Source: Bacteroidales bacterium UBA6229 (GTDB lineage: Bacteria; Bacteroidota; Bacteroidia; Bacteroidales; F082). Taken from it: 7,567 nt of DNA. Location: assembly GCA_002440975.1 (NCBI GenBank), contig DJWN01000117.1:1-7567 (forward strand). Direction: 5' to 3'. How positions within the stretch are numbered: the first letter of the stretch is position 1; the number at the start of each line of letters is the position of its first letter. Below, piece by piece: positions 7,059 through 7,567 of this stretch. Below the pieces are notes generated by a model. That model was not told the DNA's origin. It saw nothing but the letters and a program-made list of their open reading frames with translations, and searched no databases. Both the position numbers and the translations under genes were made by a program.

Positions 7059-7085
7059 GAGTTTCGAGCGAAAAAATAAATTCAG

Positions 7086-7114
7086 ACCTGATTTCGAATG
7101 AGATCAGGTTTTTT
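7086..7114 (+). terminator. intrinsic (Rho-independent) terminator after the TPR gene
   Basis: ACCTGAT (7086-7092) pairs exactly with ATCAGGT (7103-7109). The stem continues inward through a T-G wobble, a T-A and a C-G pair to a GAAT loop (7096-7099), giving ten pairs. A run of six T residues begins at the base of the stem (7109-7114). It separates the TPR gene from fmt. Confidence 0.85.
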
Positions 7115-7241
7115 ATTCTGGGATAATTTGTTGATCAATAAAATCTCACCTAGAAATGTGCTATTGAGGCATAGTTGTCATCTCTATCATAGTGATGGCA
7201 TAACATTTTACCCGACACTGGTGTTTTGGAAAAGAATAGTT

Positions 7242-7249
7242 TAATTTTG
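7242..7249 (+). promoter_or_regulatory. -7 element TAATTTTG for fmt, implying a leaderless or near-leaderless message
   Basis: TAATTTTG matches TAnnTTTG and ends only five bases before the fmt ATG. With the usual few bases between this box and the transcription start, the message would begin at or next to the start codon. A TTTTG at 7224-7228 lies somewhat too close for a standard -33 box. Confidence 0.45.
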
Positions 7250-7254
7250 TTTCG

Positions 7255-7567
7255 ATGAATGCAAAGCTTACGAAACCTTCAATTGTTTTTTTTGGCACCC
7301 CCGAATTTGCTGCTGCCCAGCTACAAGCCATACTAGAAGCAGAAATACCGGTGAAAGCTGTTGTCACAGCACCGGATAAACCGGCGGGAAGAGGTAAAAA
7401 AATGCAACAGTCAGCAGTAAAAGCCTTAGCAATAAAGAAAGGACTGAATTTGTTGCAACCACCCAAGCTGAAACATCCTGATTTTATTGCTTCGCTTCGG
7501 GCAATGCATGCCGATATTTTTGTGGTAGTCGCTTTCAGAATGCTGCCGGCTGAGGTGTGGAAGATGC
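7255..7567 (+). CDS. fmt: methionyl-tRNA formyltransferase, N-terminal part (runs off the window)
   Basis: Fmt transfers a formyl group from 10-formyltetrahydrofolate to methionyl-initiator tRNA, allowing bacterial translation initiation. The first 104 residues are present and lie in the Rossmann-like formyltransferase domain. The signature IVFFGTPEFAA (10-20), the conserved loop DKPAGRGKK (41-49) and the strand IFVVVAFRMLP (88-98) identify the family; VVAFRMLP replaces the VVAYG..LP of proteobacterial enzymes. The catalytic Asn-His-Asp residues and the tRNA-binding C-terminal domain lie beyond the window edge. ATG 7255 is the only possible start: an in-frame TAG lies at 7237-7239 and no other start codon occurs before the GTPEFA motif. 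No Shine-Dalgarno sequence is visible. A terminator upstream separates it from the TPR gene, so it is read from its own promoter. Confidence 0.95.
   Translation, partial: MNAKLTKPSIVFFGTPEFAAAQLQAILEAEIPVKAVVTAPDKPAGRGKKMQQSAVKALAIKKGLNLLQPPKLKHPDFIASLRAMHADIFVVVAFRMLPAEVWKM

Noticed and set aside
7161..7466. Minus-strand open frame of 101 codons at the right end
   Set aside because: It overlaps the clear fmt coding region and the upstream promoter, and its sequence is the antisense shadow of the GTPEFA region.
1..7567. CRISPR arrays, tRNA or rRNA genes, riboswitches
   Set aside because: No regularly spaced direct repeats, cloverleaf-like segments or recognisable aptamer cores were seen; the intergenic gaps are all under 200 bases.

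Overview
The window looks like chromosomal DNA of a member of the Bacteroidota (Bacteroidetes). The main evidence is the set of short AT-rich elements matching the phylum's -7 promoter consensus TAnnTTTG, placed just upstream of several genes on both strands. Other support comes from the near absence of Shine-Dalgarno sequences, A-rich leaders, and protein types common in that phylum: a DUF4412-like exported protein, a secreted S9 peptidase, a membrane-anchored TPR protein, and an Fmt carrying the variant VVAFRMLP segment. Genus cannot be given from this sequence alone.

Left part (1 to about 1840) is accessory DNA. It opens with the 3' end of an IS1182-like transposase whose frame is broken by roughly 20 extra bases. 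Next come a small exported protein built from two copies of an EG-S/T-AW...GMT module and an AlkD-like DNA alkylation-repair glycosylase. Both genes are visibly more AT-rich than the rest, and the 81 bases between the two open frames (991-1071) plus the start of the next frame carry a spaced inverted repeat. Neither gene has a clear TAnnTTTG promoter.

Middle part (1981 to 6275) is on the minus strand. Reading in the direction of transcription, it holds a DUF4412-like exported protein, then a large secreted S9 prolyl-oligopeptidase-type peptidase, then trmH (tRNA Gm18 2'-O-methyltransferase). trmH starts only two bases after the peptidase stop, so those two are almost certainly co-transcribed. 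TAnnTTTG candidates precede both the peptidase and the DUF4412-like gene.

Right part (6372 to the end) is on the plus strand: a single-pass membrane protein with a TPR domain, a strong intrinsic terminator, and the first 104 codons of fmt (methionyl-tRNA formyltransferase), which runs off the window. The TPR gene and the DUF4412-like gene are divergent and share a 96-base intergenic region with one promoter candidate facing each way.

Functionally this is mostly housekeeping (tRNA modification, initiator-tRNA formylation, envelope proteins, peptide breakdown) next to a small, probably acquired patch. I do not see a convincing new multi-gene system. The most noteworthy items are the two-repeat exported protein, the possible cassette-like boundary after it, the apparently leaderless fmt promoter, and the extra beta-rich module in the S9 peptidase.
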